From Solenopsis invicta (Eukaryota > Arthropoda > Insecta > Hymenoptera > Formicidae): a stretch of DNA of 64,000 nucleotides. Below, piece by piece: positions 46,901-61,064 of this stretch. Location of the stretch: NCBI RefSeq assembly GCF_016802725.1, contig NC_052666.1, positions 24,643,497 through 24,707,496 on the forward strand, read 5' to 3'. Position numbers and translations under genes: made by a program. Numbering within the stretch: the first letter of the stretch is position 1; the number at the start of each line of letters is the position of its first letter. The notes below the pieces were generated by a model. The model had not been told where the DNA came from, did not search any database, and saw only the letters and a program-made list of their open reading frames with translations.

Positions 46901-49520
46901 TTCGATCATATTAATCTAACAGTTGATTTATTTTCCCAAAGTTTATTAACCATCATCTAGGTTTGATTATTATTACTGGATTCTTTTTTTCAGCGTACTA
47001 GGTACATTGATTCTTCTTTTGTAAAAATAACGGAATGCTTTCCTGTTTTTCGATTTGTGTCATATTTCTGCAGCCGTTGCCGTGCAAAAGAAGCTAATTC
47101 GCGTAAAATAAGCCTCGTTCGAATGTTCTTGCACATAAACACGAGGCCGTCGCGTCGTCGCCTCGTGCGGCCGAACGTGAGACCCGTTAGACTTGCGATT
47201 GGCAGGAAGCATCCTATCGGTTAGGATCGACCGCGACAAGATTACGATTATTCGCGATTACACCGTCGTCGGCAGGAGATCTTCCTGCGGTGAGTTAAAT
47301 GTCTGGCGTGCCCCCACGCTACCCCGTTCGCGATAGTCGATTCCCGACGATCATAACGGTTTATCAGGGAATCCGTTATCAGGGAATCCGGACGCGCGCG
47401 TCACAACCGCATGCTTGTGTTGTATGTATAAATACATGCGGATACGAGGCGTCTTCTCTAAGAGAAAACGTCAACGATGCACCTGTATGAGTGCTCGAAC
47501 GTGTCGTCTTGTTCCTATCTTTAAACAGTCGTGACACGAAACCGGTAAAATGGAATCGAGCCGGTGTCCTTCGATAGTTGCTCTCGAAAAGATTCGTGGT
47601 CGGCAGTAATCGGAGGAGTTAAACCTGTTCTCTTCCTACGCCTTATATTTATTTCTCGTGAACAAGAATGTGCTCGGCTCCGAGGGGACGATTTCACGTG
47701 TATTAAGAATACGTGAGAGATATATTTTATAAAACGTTATACGCTGCTAAAATTCATAAAAATGCAAGGTCAAATACGTGTTATATTGAAATCAAATCGT
47801 CTTCCACGTTCATTCAGATGGATTTAAATGTCAATTAATTAAATGTGAATTAAATACAATGAAGAAAAAAAAAGTTGCCGCGTATCTATTTATAATTATA
47901 ATATAGACGGACAAGAAACGTACGAGTTAGTGATAAATAGTTAGTAAAAAGCAGAAACACGCGTTAACTGTATTCACAATGCTAATCATCTCATTAAATC
48001 GATAAATGCGGGTATCCGCTCGGTTATGAACTCGCAATTCGCATTGCGAGAACAGAAGAGATAGTCGCGCGTTAGATCGAAGACACGCGCGAAGATTGAA
48101 ATCGGCGGAGACTGGATCCTATAGGCGTTGGTTAGAACTGGACTGGATCCTCGGTCAGCGCTAGAAAGTATTCGGGTTTCCTGTTAAGCAGCACGAAACG
48201 GTGCGTGTAAAAAGCGAGCAATGACTCCTAGGCGCGTTCAAACGCGACTTTTCCGCGGTGTGCAGCCGAGCGCGAAGGAACGCGAATAATTCGGCGCGCT
48301 GGGAACGGCCCACCGCCATTTGATTGCGCCATTAGCTTTTGACGGATAAGCCTTGATTAAAAATTTACATAACTTCTTAAAATTTCTCGTATTCTTGGTA
48401 TAAGTTTTGACATTTGCTTAGAAAGGCCGCATATGTCGTAACTGATTATTTGGCAGTTCTTTTTTAGTGTATAATAAATTTCGATAACCACGTGCATGCA
48501 GAAAAGTGTTATTAAATGCCTACTATATTTAAACAAGTAAATATTACTTGTTTCAAATATTTTATTCAGTTTATGTATATTCACAAATTCTTATTGTAAG
48601 TTATTCATGAACATTTATATACAAATTTAAATATGTTCCGAGTTTTAGTGGGTTTAATATTTCTATTAAGAATTTTAAGTCATATGGATATATGTGTCAC
48701 ATCTCAAAGTATTGTCAAAAATTTTTTTATTTTATAGATTGTTGTACAATTACATTTAAGTATCTGTGTAAAATTTAAGCACAATACTCTTATTGATTTA
48801 AAAATTATTTGATTTTTTTGTTTGTTCTTGATTCTTATGTAAAATAGCGTTACTTTGTATTTATTTACAAATTTTACATGTGTTAATTAAAACTTTAATA
48901 AATATTTGTGCAAAAGTTTATCTGCTTACTCATATAAAATTTATCTAACACTACAGTCAAATAGTTTGCAAGAAAGTTGCATAAACTTTTATAAACCTAT
49001 TTTTTGTTGTTTTTTTCTTTGCCACTGGTCTCAGGGCCCAAATTTAGACATTTATTACAAAAATTTTTGTTATTGTTTATAGAAACAGAATAAACGTAAG
49101 AAGCTTGTAGTTTTTAAAGTTTAATAACTTTTAGTCTTTTAGCTGATATTGTAGAATCCCAAAATAGAAATTCAATTTGCGTATTCTAATCTTTCTTCAA
49201 TAAAGTTTTACAATATGCTTCAAAAGAATATAAATTTTTAATAAATAATGAGTTTTTCTAAAATTTTAAATATTTTAAAATTATTATTAAAATTATTATT
49301 TTCAAAAGAATATTTTTTTATGCATTTATATCCATTTTCACTAACGTGGAGTAACTTTAATCTCGGTTTAATGTACTTATTCGTTACTTTATCTTTTCTA
49401 ATTCTCGCGCCGGTCTAGGTGAAAATGGACATAAATGTATCAACTTGTAATTAAATTTCTTCAGTTTAAGTATATATGTATTTAAGTTAAGCATACTATT
49501 TATTTGAATATAACTATATA
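43941..49520. other. Upstream flank of uif, no protein gene seen
   Basis: CpG-richer islets lie at about 44020-44420, 45680-46070, 47080-47690 and 48000-48345, separated by AT-rich DNA. A direct repeat of TTATCAGGGAATCCG occurs twice at 47360-47391. The islets could be promoters or enhancers, or hold 5' non-coding exons of uif. I found no leader-like signal strong enough to assign. Confidence 0.4.
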
Positions 49521-49893
49521 TACAGGATGTCTCGTAAAAGTTTAAAAGTAGATTTTTGAAATCATTTTAAGATAAAAATTCTAATACTAATGTCGAGATT
49601 ACAATAATATTTAAATGAGATATTTAAAACTAGCAAATCAAATTGTTCAAAATACGAATGCTCATTGTCAGATAGATATGATATGTTGCATAGTAATAAA
49701 GGTACTTTAAAATACGATTTTTATTTTTCCTGTTTATTTTGTATACATTTTCACTATACGATTTGTCATACCTGAGCACGAGAATTTCGGACAGTTTTAT
49801 GTGTCAGTTTTAAATAATTTGAAAACTATTTTTGTCTTAAAATAATTTCAGGAATCTACTCTAAAGCTGTTACGGTCTTTACGGGACACTGTA
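49521..49893. mobile_element. Mariner-type MITE, TACAGGATGTCTCGTAAA end
   Basis: The left end TACAGGATGTCTCGTAAAAG, then TAGATTTTTGAAATCATTTT, is mirrored by AAAATAATTTCAGGAATCTA and TTTACGGGACACTGTA. The arms are about 60-70 bp. TA dinucleotides at both ends fit a TA target site. No transposase frame is present, so it is non-autonomous. Confidence 0.65.
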
Positions 49894-49933
49894 TGTGTAC
49901 ATATATAAAACTTGTGTATATAATTATTTGAAA

Positions 49934-49963
49934 CTGGTGGTGAGACACTGGTGGTGAGACACT
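49934..49963. repeat. Short tandem duplication
   Basis: CTGGTGGTGAGACA occurs twice in direct succession, immediately after the inverted-repeat element. Confidence 0.8.
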
Positions 49964-51678
49964 GCTTTAAATAATCTTGTCAGTCGTTTTAGATTTTATG
50001 CAGAATTTCGCATATAGTTATAGAGAGAGCTTGCCATCTCCTCTATCATACACGGTGGAAAAGCTACACCACGGCTTATGCAAATCGTGAGTGACTCAGC
50101 TGAATACCGGAATGATGATGGCCGGACAATTATTATATTAGTCGAATCTTGTATTATGTTGAGAATGACTCCAAAGAGAGTCGAAACGTTCATTGTTTGT
50201 AATTGACATATAGAATAAACTCTCTTGTGCGCACCGATAACAGCGCTGACTCTCATTAACCTTGACAATATTTTTCGTTTTAAATCTCGAGAGTCTCTTT
50301 AACTTGTAATTTGCATTTATAATTATTTGAATTGAAGAAATTTAAACAAGTTGACACGTTTAATCAAGTTAGTAATTTTTTTTCTCGGCGCATGCGTTTT
50401 CTGCACGAAACCGCGATTTTGTGCTCGAGAAGCGGAGTATCAGCTGTGGACAAAATTATTTATTTTCTCGCGCAGTGTGTCGGATAACGGTTTGCCTGTG
50501 TTACCAGGAAACGCTCACATCGTCATAATTGCGATAGCACTGCAAACATACTTTCTAACTGGATCCTGAGCCTGGTTATCTTGATCCTTACGCCTCGATC
50601 AATTATTTCTATAATAAAAGAGATTCCTGCGGCGGATTGTACGGGCCGCGCGTCTTTAATTACGATAATGACTGCTATTCCTCCGATGCGCGCGTTAATT
50701 CGCGCATCTAGAGCACAATTTATGCATTGTAACGACGGATCAACGTCAATCTGTTTAATTGAGTCTTTTTTGTTTCCATTTCGTGCACACTTCCGTCGGA
50801 TGGATTTCGCAAAGTCTCGTTTCCCAGCGAGCTCACTTTTTGCAGCTGTCTGAAAGTATGAGATTACAACGAATTTCGCAGGAAAACTTGGGTTCTATAA
50901 TTTCTCCATCGATGTCTAATGTCTAATAACCTGTTGTGGTATCGTTGATATGTCGATTTGCGCGCAATCACCGTTATTTACCGTTATCGATAGTAAATTC
51001 TGAGAGGCATATTCCTTTCTCGTCCGTTGTATTTGTTCTCACGCGTTTTTCCTTGGTAAAGAATTAGCAGTCTTGAGAATTAATTTGCTTAAGAATTATA
51101 GTGTTTAAGGTTGTACGTCTGTTTAAAGTTGTAAGTATGTTAACATGGAATTACGTTTTTACAGTTTTATCATTAATGAGATAGATTTAAACAATAGTAA
51201 GATTAACAAAATCGGACTGTTGTACCCAAAGTTGTAAAATAAAAGAATGGCAAATTTGTGTAATGTAAATGTTCACAAAACATCGAAGTCCTATAGATAT
51301 CTAAAAGATATCTCATTAAAAATATCATGAAGTTATTTAAAATATCTAAAAAGATTTTGTTGAAGGCATTTTGATAGAATTTATATATATATATATATAT
51401 ATAAAAGATATTTCTAGACATATAAAATGTATTTAAAAAAAAGTGTATAAGATATTTTTAAAATCTACAAAAATTCTTGTTTTTTCAAATATTGAAATAT
51501 TTACATATTTCTTGTAATGCCTACCCAATTTCGAGATAATTTTTTTTAAAGAGAAGTTACTGATTGCTTTGTTTTCAATCTGCACTTTGTGGGACTTTGA
51601 CAATTGAAAATTACAGGCTCTTATTTTACGATGAACGAAGTAGTCGTTTTCTTCGATTGAGTTCATCGACTCGAAAAG

Positions 51679-51680
<2 letters not shown>

Positions 51681-51717
<37 letters not shown>
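51681..51717. repeat. (GA)n microsatellite
   Basis: About 37 nt of GA repeats, preceded by GAGAGACA. Confidence 0.85.
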
Positions 51718-51720
<3 letters not shown>

Positions 51721-52547
51721 ACTGAAAAGATGTCCAAATGCAGGTATCATGAGTGAAGTACCGCTGCGCATTGTTCGCCGACCACTTCCGGCTTCCTCGA
51801 TAAACTCCACCGGTGTCACATCCGTTCGATGACAAAATTGGTAAACGATATATCATGATATCCCACTTGAGTGCAGCCTACGCGAGAAGGCCTTCACGTA
51901 ATTATTATCACGTAACGTATTGTGCATAATATGAAGAAATATATGACATGATTACAACACACATTTTTATTATTATTTTTATTATCTCGCAACTCGTATA
52001 ATTACTTTTTTTAAATAATATAAAAGATGTGTGTATTCTCAACAATTAGAAATTTTAAGAAATTGTTTTTAGTTGTTTTATTATATTTCTTACGTGAAAG
52101 ATAAAAAATTCTGAAATTCTTTGATTCTTTAATAATTATGTCATTTATACATTTAAAAGAGAAGTCTTTCATTTTAAGATTTTAAAATGTTTAATTTTTT
52201 TTCTCGGTTTTTTAAATACTTCAAAATATTTCAGTTTTAATTATTCAGATTTAAAACATTTACAGCTGAAACATTTTTAATAGCTTTTAAATGTAGCAAA
52301 TCTAAATACTTCGTTTTTTAAGCATACTGATGAAATATTTAGACTTTAATTACATTCTTTATTTTCATAGTCACTTATTTATTTGATCATTTTAATGAGC
52401 AAAAAACGTGGGTACTTTTAATGTTAATATGTTATTTAACATATAATTCGTAATCTAATATATAATTCTTAGTAGAATAAGTACATGTCATCACAAAGAG
52501 ATTGGGAACTACAGAGTTTGACGTGGTTTCAAAATTGATTGTTATAC

Positions 52548-52548
<1 letters not shown>

Positions 52549-52609
<61 letters not shown>

Positions 52610-52611
52610 GA
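52549..52611. repeat. (GA)n microsatellite
   Basis: About 60 nt of GA repeats with a single GGG interruption near 52600. It has the same strand orientation as the tract at 51681. Confidence 0.85.
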
Positions 52612-55600
52612 ATTGAATTAAAGAATCACGGAAAGACATCTCTGTCGTTACCCTTTACGTAAAGCCTAATAACACATCTGGCTATGTAGCTCCGTGAGAA
52701 TTTTACACGCTGTTGTGCTTCTTAGTGAATGGAACTACATGGCCTGATTACCTTAGTATTACCGTAATCGCGTCCAAGTCTTGGATGAATTGGCAAGCGC
52801 GGATTCAATCCGCAACGTAACAAGGCGTGATATAATTTCCGGTTGACATCGACAGAATTTCGAAATTAACTCGAAAAATTTCTCTGTCTCCTCGTTTTCT
52901 TTTCCTTTATTTTTTAATTAACGGTATCTTATTCAGTCACGTGTTAAACTCAAATTCGCCGTTATAGTTTCTTTTATTCATGTTCAATTATTTAACATGG
53001 AGTCATGTTGTAACACTTAACGTAAAATTGTTGGCATTCTCAATTTTATGAGCTCAAGAGTTTCCGGCTGTAACGAAGGATTCGTGGGAATTCAAGGGAT
53101 GCATTTTTGCGTGTGGGTGTACCTTTCAGGTAAATTTTCAGGCTCTCTTCTGGGAATTGCGTGCGCGTAAAGGAAGCTTCGGTAGACTCGCTTTTATATG
53201 AAAGACCGGACCTCCTCCTCCTTCGTCACTGCCATCGCTATCGTTAGCATAGGGCTTTGTCTTGCGGAAGACCTTTAATTTTTTCTCTAGTACGTTCCAT
53301 TTATTCTGCAAAACCTACGCTAGTGTACGTCCTTACTGAGGATTTCGTTTACATTATTGGAAGAACAAAAAGAAGATTTTCTTACTGAAGAAGCTAAAAA
53401 TTTGGATGGATGTAGATAAAAAATAATTTTATTGGACTATAAAAATAACTATAGAATTTTCAAGCACGAAGAAAATTTTTTTGACGTTTTGGTCATTATA
53501 TAACTTGAACTTTTAACAAAATTCTTGTCTGATATCCAGATAAGTTTTTATAAATCTTAACAAAACCATTATTTGCATGTATTTATTAAATATAATTTTC
53601 ATTAAAAAAATTTTATTAAAAACAGATTTTATTAAAAATATTATTTTTTATTTGAACATGTAATTATATTAAATTGTTTTTATTTTGTTTATTGATTAGT
53701 GCAATGATCCTACTTTGATGATCCAACAAAATTATTTTTAGTTCTGTATCCAGCTAAGTTTTTAAATACTTTAACAAAGTTGATCTTTGAGTGTATTCTT
53801 CAAAATTAATTTTTGTACAGATTTGATTAAAATATTATTTTTTACTTACAAACGTAATTATATTAAATTATTTTTATTTCTCTATTGACTGGCAGTGATT
53901 CTATATTGATGATTTAATAAAAATGATTTAATAAAAATTAATTAACTAAATCTATATTTAGTTAAATTTTTACATACTTTAGCAAAACCGTTCTTCTTTC
54001 CGTTAGGATAACGATTACAAGCGCTCCATGATACCGCACAGCGTACGATCATTGAAACTGTTTTCGCGGCGATCTACTTGATCGTATACAATAGTTGAAA
54101 GTGGTATCTAACACCGGATCATAAAACGCCTAGTCAGTACGACGTTTCTTTCGTGCGGCTCGATTGGCAATTGTGTAAGCGCATTCCGCATCCTGCTCGC
54201 TCGCCTCCTTCGAGCCACCTGCGGTTACGAGTCTGTCACCCGCTGGTGATGTAGCATGCAACGTATCTCCTATTGCAGCACTGCAGGAAATTCTACATTC
54301 TACGTAGTATATTATTAAGTCAATGCTCGAACGTAAATATGATTTATTTCAGGTCCACGCGATTGATAAAGAGGTCCATCAGACACGGTTCGATGCGACG
54401 AATGATATTCAACGAATTTTAACCTAATTTCATTTAATTCTGCCTTACATACTCACGGACCATTTATTCGCTTTTCGCTTCGCGCGCGTCGTACACGAGG
54501 GCCAATTAGCGAGGGCTACCGTTAAGTTATTCAGATGTATCCTATTAAGCCTGCGGACTCTCTGTAACGAGTAACTCGGCTGTAACTGCAGTAATCGATA
54601 TACGAAACAATGTAAGAAATACTGCAATTTGGGTTATAAAACGTCTGATATATGTCAATTAGCGTTGCTCACTCTAACTTCCAATTTTATATTCATTCTA
54701 ATTTATAGAAAGTTCTTCTATTATAAGTAATTAGAAAGTATACACAATTTGGAAAGTATACATACAGGGTGAGGAAGAAGTATCGGACTGGTAAAATACC
54801 TTGAAAATGAAACACATTTGAGAAAAAAACGTTTCATACAAAAATTATATAATTTGGAGGTATAACAAATAATTGCAAAATAAATTTTTTAAAAATACGG
54901 TTCTATTGAGAAAATGGTGATTACCTTTATATGTGACTTTGAAAAATTGATTTAATTGAACTGTATTAATTGATTTTTTAAAGTCACGTAAAACTAATCG
55001 CCATTTTTTTCAATAAAATTGTATGCATTTTTTACATAACACTTTTTCTTATTATTCTGCATATAATGCATTATTCTAGCACATATATTTCCAGTTAAAT
55101 ATAAAATATCTCGGAAATTATTAATTTATTTATAATTATTATATGATTAATACAGTACCATATACTTTTATGCATAGAATAATGAGATAAATTAATTAGT
55201 GTAGAAAAGTACATTATAATTGCTTTTAAAAAGAAGTATGTTGTTCCACATTATAAATTATATAAATTGTGTAATTACGTAAATAATATTTATACACTTT
55301 CGATAGAAGGAATATCACAGTTTTATACAGTACTTCGTTAATTTGATCTGGCAACGCTCGTTCTATTTTTTTTTTTTTCTTTCGCGAAGGATACGAGTGT
55401 CATTGAGCGTCGACCATCATCCTCGTTTTCGCGAGCGTAACTTTTATCGCATTGTCCTCATTAAAGGCGACATGGTTTTTTACCGTTTGTTTCCTGAATG
55501 CGGGATACACGTGGCGGCGAATGGAAATTCAGGGTCGAGGTTTGAGACACGAAGCCGCATCGCGTTTTCTCGCGGAATGGCCTAACGTTTGTTATCTCTC

Positions 55601-56679
55601 GCACGGTTCTCACGGTTCGCTGACCGATAAAGCTGCTCGCTGTCGCAGACAAATGACAATGTCACGCGACGAGTGAACGTCGAGGAAGCATGACATTCGT
55701 TTTCAAACAGGAATTGGCATCGTTTAACTCATCGTTTAACTGCTTCGTTGATTCGCCACAGCGAAAACGCGATATATAAATTTATCTTACATTCCTGTTT
55801 TTCGCGAAATATTTGTTCTTAACTCTTTGAGGATTAAAGTTTTCTAAGTATCTTATGGAAGACCTCATTTTTTTTTAATTTTTGCAGCCGTTAAATGCAA
55901 TTTTAAAATCTCAGAATTAAAAAATTTAAAATTTAATATGGTGGACCAAATTTTTAAAAGATAATCTGATTATCACGAAATTTAGTTTGAGGAAGTTCTT
56001 AGGCTCGTTGAATTTGAAGTAATCTGAAAATATCAAAATTCATAAAGGTAGTAAAATCTCCAATAAAAGAAAACGTATGTCACAAGGCATTAGCATCAGC
56101 TTCGAATTAAATGAATCTTAGTCTTAACAATGTTGAAAACTTTTTAAAACCGAGTTTCACGATAATAAGATTACTTTTTGGAATTCTGTTCCTTGTGCTG
56201 GATTAACCACTTGAATTTTTTTATTTTTTACTTAGGTGCGAATAAAGCATTATTAAATTATTTTATAGATTATATTCTATGAAAATGGAGTAAAGGAAAA
56301 GTTTACAAAATAAAAAGATTCCTTTCGGTCAAAAGAAAATTTACGAAAGAATTAGATGGAAAATTTTGCGATTTGTGAGATCAAATCATATCAAATCTTT
56401 GATAATATGTCTTGATAACAAATCGAATAAAATCCAATCTGAAATTTCCATCTCGAATCGAATCGACATCTTTGATTTGAAATTAGGAGATTGATTCAAA
56501 ATTTAATTATTATGATGAATCGAAATCCTCGGACTATTCGAATTCGAATTTTTCACACTCAAAAACAAAACAAAACGAATTGAATCTACTATTAGGTTCA
56601 AATTCGAGCTATATATAGTATATTTGCACACTTCTCTAGTAGAAACTCCGAAGTTGCGATTTCACATTTCTTCCAATTC

Positions 56680-57130
56680 GTCGACCGATAAAAGCACGGC
56701 TGGCGCCGCGGCGCCGTGTTGACGCAGTCACGTGGAGTGCAGCAGGGTGGCTTCTGCACGCGTGCGTTTCAACGCGGAACGCAGTTGCATGCGTTTCATC
56801 CCGTGCACGAGCTGCGACGGTGAAAACGCGAGGCTCAGTCGCCGAGGCGAACGTACGCGGGTACCAAGGCGCGCCGCGCTATGCTGCGCTATGGTAGCAT
56901 GCAGGGCGTGGCAGCGTGCAGAGTTGCAATCGTGCCGCGGTTATGCCGCGCGGTAACCGAACCGACACAACTGCACGGGCCGCGCGCGAAAAATGGTCCT
57001 GCAGAATACCGGCGTGATTACGGTCTGTCGCAACGAGGAAGCCACAATCGCGCGGCCTTCCCCGCAACCGTTCTGCGTAAAAAGGCTGCGGGAAATGTGC
57101 GGCGCGCGCTTTACACGGTAAATTCGGTGC
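56680..57130. promoter_or_regulatory. CpG-rich islet
   Basis: Very CpG-dense (GGCGCCGCGGCGCCGTG type) between AT-rich flanks. Overlapping frames on both strands are rich in R and A and look like composition artefacts. A promoter is plausible but no gene direction can be read. Confidence 0.3.
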
Positions 57131-60109
57131 CATGAAAATAAAACAACTGGGCGCTTTATATAATATAAAACGTTCTTCATTCATTTGACAATTTTTCTCA
57201 ACTTTGAACCTGTTTTTTTTTTCTTTTTTACGTTAGTAACACAATGACGAAGGTGACACTTGACGATTCTGGTAACAATACTTCGGTCGATATGGCATCT
57301 CTTTTATTCGGCAATCGATGTCTGTTACGTGACTGGAATTTCTCACGGCAATGATATGCTCTAGCCGTTGGCGACTAACGGTATTCCAACCAGGTAGCGT
57401 CATAGCTATACAGCGAATTTGTCCTTAAGTTACGGAGCCAAGCGAAGCGTGGCGAAAACTCGATTACGATTGTTTATATATTTAAAAATTAAATATTAGT
57501 AATAATACAGATTTAAAAACATACGTAACTTAGGCACTTGTTTATAACATAATTTTTCAGAAAAACTTGTGCTTCGGAGCTCTATCGTGATATCTTTTAC
57601 AGAAGTACAGTATTGATGCACTTGCGTTGTTTTTTTATGAAAGGTAGATACGTTTGACAATGCAATTGTCCCACAATGAGCCAACATAAAATCAACATAA
57701 ACCGTGTAACAGTTTTAACGTGCAAACGCGCGAGTATATATTCTTTTAAAATGACGCAAGGGTCAAACGCGATAGAATGGTGCCCTTAATATGCAAGATA
57801 CGGCCAGAACGTCTGCTACGCCATGTGCGAGCTTATCTACCTACACACATGCTGGCATCTACAAGTCATGTACCTGCCTATCTTTCTACCTACCTACCTA
57901 GCTACCTACCTATCTACCTACCTATCGACATTAAAAGCCCTAAGACTGGTCCGCGGTTTCTCTGCCGCCGTAATGGCGGAGATATCAGTAAAAGGGTTTT
58001 AGGCCATTGTAACATCATAAAGAACCCTTTAAATTATATCTAGAGGACTGTAATGTAAATTTGAAAAATAATTTACTTGTGCAAATTGGAAATTTCATAG
58101 GTTAATTCTATTAAAAAGATACTAAATTGAAACTAAAAGGATATTCGTTAGATCCATCAAACATTCTTCCTATTCAAATCACAAATTCAATCGCGATGAT
58201 AATAATTCTGATTGATAATTCCAGAATATATTTAGTATGTATACTTCTTGTTGATACGATTAAAAGATTTTTCTCAGTGTATAACATTTTCAATGTTCGA
58301 GGAGTAGATGATTGTAATATAAAGATTAATGGAAACTCAGTCATTTGCAGTCCCTGATAAATGCATTAAAGACATTTCAATTTCGCGAGCAGCAAGTTAA
58401 ATTTAACGGCAAATCGCCATATCGTAGCAGTGGAAATATCTGTGACGTAATGTATCATATTGTGTATTGTATTTGGCAAATTGAATAATTAGATTTGTAT
58501 AGATGGAACTCGATGTTCACGCGAGTTCAATGACTCAATGAAGAAAATTACGAGAAGGGGCGCAAAGGAATCCGAAAGGTGACCGCTTTTCTTTTCTTGC
58601 CGACGCGCGTGGATAAATTTCGCAGCCGTGATGCCGCAGAATTATCGCATCGTGCGCATTCTGAAATCATTCGCCGCCGAGCCCTGACTCGCAAACGCAA
58701 AGCTCATAATTTCGCGCGTCTCAATACCCTATTAGCATTTTGCGAAGGCAAAGCGAAGGGGGCGCGAAGGGGATATTAAATTCAATGTGCAAGAAACTTT
58801 CTCTTCTGTATTTACGTGCGTTCTTCTGACGCTTTACGATTACGCTTTGCGAATTTGTACTGCATGCAGTTCCTATGCAGATCCTGCATGCGCAGGATCG
58901 AACCGATAACGATTCATCGGTTAAAGAAAATTTGTGAATCTCGTGGCTGTTTGAACTCGCTCAAGAACTGTTTGAACGATTCAAACGAGTATTCGAGAGA
59001 GTATTCAGAAAAGGAAAAGTTTGTATATTACATCTCTGCAAAAAAATTTCAAAATACTTTTCTTACTATTACGTTATGAATAATGCGAGCAGATGTAAAA
59101 TTTTAACCTTAAACTGTAAAAAGCACTACGCATGAATTTGAGATCACTAAAGTATATAGTGTTACACAATTTAATGTTAACTTAATGTGAGAAAGTTTAA
59201 TACACGATTTGTATAGCAAATTGAATGAAGTAGTTCTCCTCGGTTTATTCACATAAATAAATTTTCTAGAATAGAGTTATTTTTTATAGAGAAAATTTCT
59301 TACCAAAAAAATTGGTATCAATTTGCGTTAACTCTTTATTCATACATTTTGTTAAAAGCAATAGAAACCGACGCGATTAATCGCAAGGTACTTGAATTGA
59401 ATAAGCTTACTTAATATTCCTTATTTAAAAAAATATTTATTAATTATTATTAATAAATTATTATTTATAAATTATTTAATAGAGTTTTTAATAATAGACT
59501 TTTAAATCTATTTAACATTAAAGAAGTAAATTCAGTAGACCTTAACCCGAGTACTTTAAATTGCTACTGATAATGAAATAGAAAAAAATTACATTTTGTT
59601 ATGATGTTTATTAGGATGGAATGACTAAATATCCCTATTTCGAGTACAATCATTCATTTTGATTTTTAAATCAAATTATCAAGATTTTCCGCGTAAATAA
59701 GTTTCGATTCGTGTTGTTAATCACACTTTAATTGAAGGCGACTCACCGACCGGTAACAATCTGATATTTTAATATCGCGAACTTATGATCGCACTCCGTA
59801 AATTTCAACACCTGTGTAGTCCTAAACAATTTCTATACGTGTGGAAATCACAAATACGTATCTTGCAGCTTGCGTTCGTCAAGGATATGTACATCGTTTC
59901 AAATAATATTTTACAAATTGTTAAGAATAAACTTTTTAAACAAGTTTTCAGCTGAGAGTTAAAAGATGATTTTAATATGATCTTGTTAAGAAGAAGTAAA
60001 CTAAAAAATGAGAAGCGGTGACACATCTTTTCGGAATTTTTCGCTCGAGAAACGTTCGGGAACATTCGAATTTGACCTTCTACCCATTCGGGCCCAAATT
60101 CTTTCGCCA
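57131..60109. other. Non-coding region
   Basis: No gene is supported. Contains the ACCT/TACC repeat at 57871-57926 and a GC-richer block at 58560-58780 with a short frame lacking any recognisable motif. The rest is AT-rich. Confidence 0.4.
57871..57926. repeat. (TACC)n-type tetranucleotide repeat
   Basis: Imperfect CTAC/CTAT units (TACCTACCTACCTAGCTACC). Open frames through it give periodic L-P-T-Y peptides and are not genes. Confidence 0.8.
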
Positions 60110-61064
60110 GTGTGAGTAATCTTGCGGCGTGTGTTCGGAAAAGAAGACGTGCTCATGCAAAATCACGCCCATGCATCGAAGTACAACTTCGACCTTTGCC
60201 ACGAGGTAGCGACATTTCCCACAGACTTACGTTGGTTTTCCCTACGTTCTACGGTGAGATTCTAGTCCCAGAGTACATGTACACCACTGAAGGTCCGTTT
60301 ACGATCCGCCGAAGACAATTCACTTCACAAAATGGAACGAAATCCGAACTGAACTCACGCGCGCGCGGACGCGGGGCCGCCGATATAGCAATAGCGCGCT
60401 CACGAGGCAGCCGGAAGACGACGACGACGACGACGAAGAGAGGAAGGAAGCGCAAGACGTTGTGATATCAGACGAGAATTCGCGGCGAGAAGAATGGCAA
60501 GGAAGAGAGAGAATGGAGTAAAGGATCTGGGAATTGTCCTCAGGGTCACGGAGCTCCTTCCCTCCGGCCCGCCGCTACGTGACTGAAGAACTGGACTCTC
60601 TCTCTCTCTACGCCCAGGTGAACGGCGCGCGTTTACCTGAGAAAGAGTGCCTTCTTCTCTCCCCCGTTGCGGAGCGCAGGAGAGAGAAAAGGAGGCAGCC
60701 GTGAACGTAGGCGCAGGAAAGGTGGAGGAGACACTCGAGAGCGAATCGCGACGCCGGAGAAGGCCGAGCGCGGAGGCATCGCTCTTGTTTGTTGCACGGC
60801 ACCGTCGTCGCGGGGGTAGCTCTCTGTACTCTGTACGGTACATTTAAATACCTGTCACGTGGCGGGCCGGATTGCTGCAAAATGACGTCAGGACGCGAGC
60901 GTGACTCGCGATGGAGAGGACAGACGTGAATTCGCTTCACATTTCGCTCAGGAATCCGTTCGGGGCGATCGTATAATGGCGGCCTTCGGAGGCGTGGAGG
61001 CCAAAGATATCTTTTCGAAGCCCGTTCAGAATCGTTCTGTCGTCCGAATTTTACTCGTTTCACT
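60110..61064 (-). promoter_or_regulatory. CpG-rich islet, candidate distal promoter
   Basis: A dense CpG and GC region of about 950 nt with CGA repeats near 60418-60437 and TATA-poor flanks. On the minus strand it has two donor-like sites, GTGAGT (plus 60353-60358) and GTAAGT (plus 60225-60230). A non-coding first exon of a minus-strand gene such as uif is possible, about 16 kb from its start codon. This is a composition and splice-motif argument only. Confidence 0.3.

Larger units (their letters stand above)
49964..56679. other. Non-coding region
   Basis: AT-rich with moderately CpG-rich pieces (50380-50850, 52640-52880, 54000-54250, 55380-55690). Two GA microsatellites lie here. At 54766 a TACAGGGTGAGGAAGAAGTA stretch resembles one end of a TA-targeting element, but I found no matching partner. 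No supported gene. Confidence 0.4.

Noticed and set aside
48990..49430. Possible terminal repeat pair GGTCTCAGGGCCC / GGTCTAGGTGAAAATGGAC
   Set aside because: The similarity is short, in direct orientation and not continuous, so I did not call an element.
57777..58043. Frame through the TACC repeat
   Set aside because: The periodic peptide derives from the tetranucleotide repeat.
60112..61063. Several frames on both strands in the CpG-rich islet
   Set aside because: Peptides are arginine-, serine- and proline-rich on both strands, as expected from GC-rich non-coding DNA.
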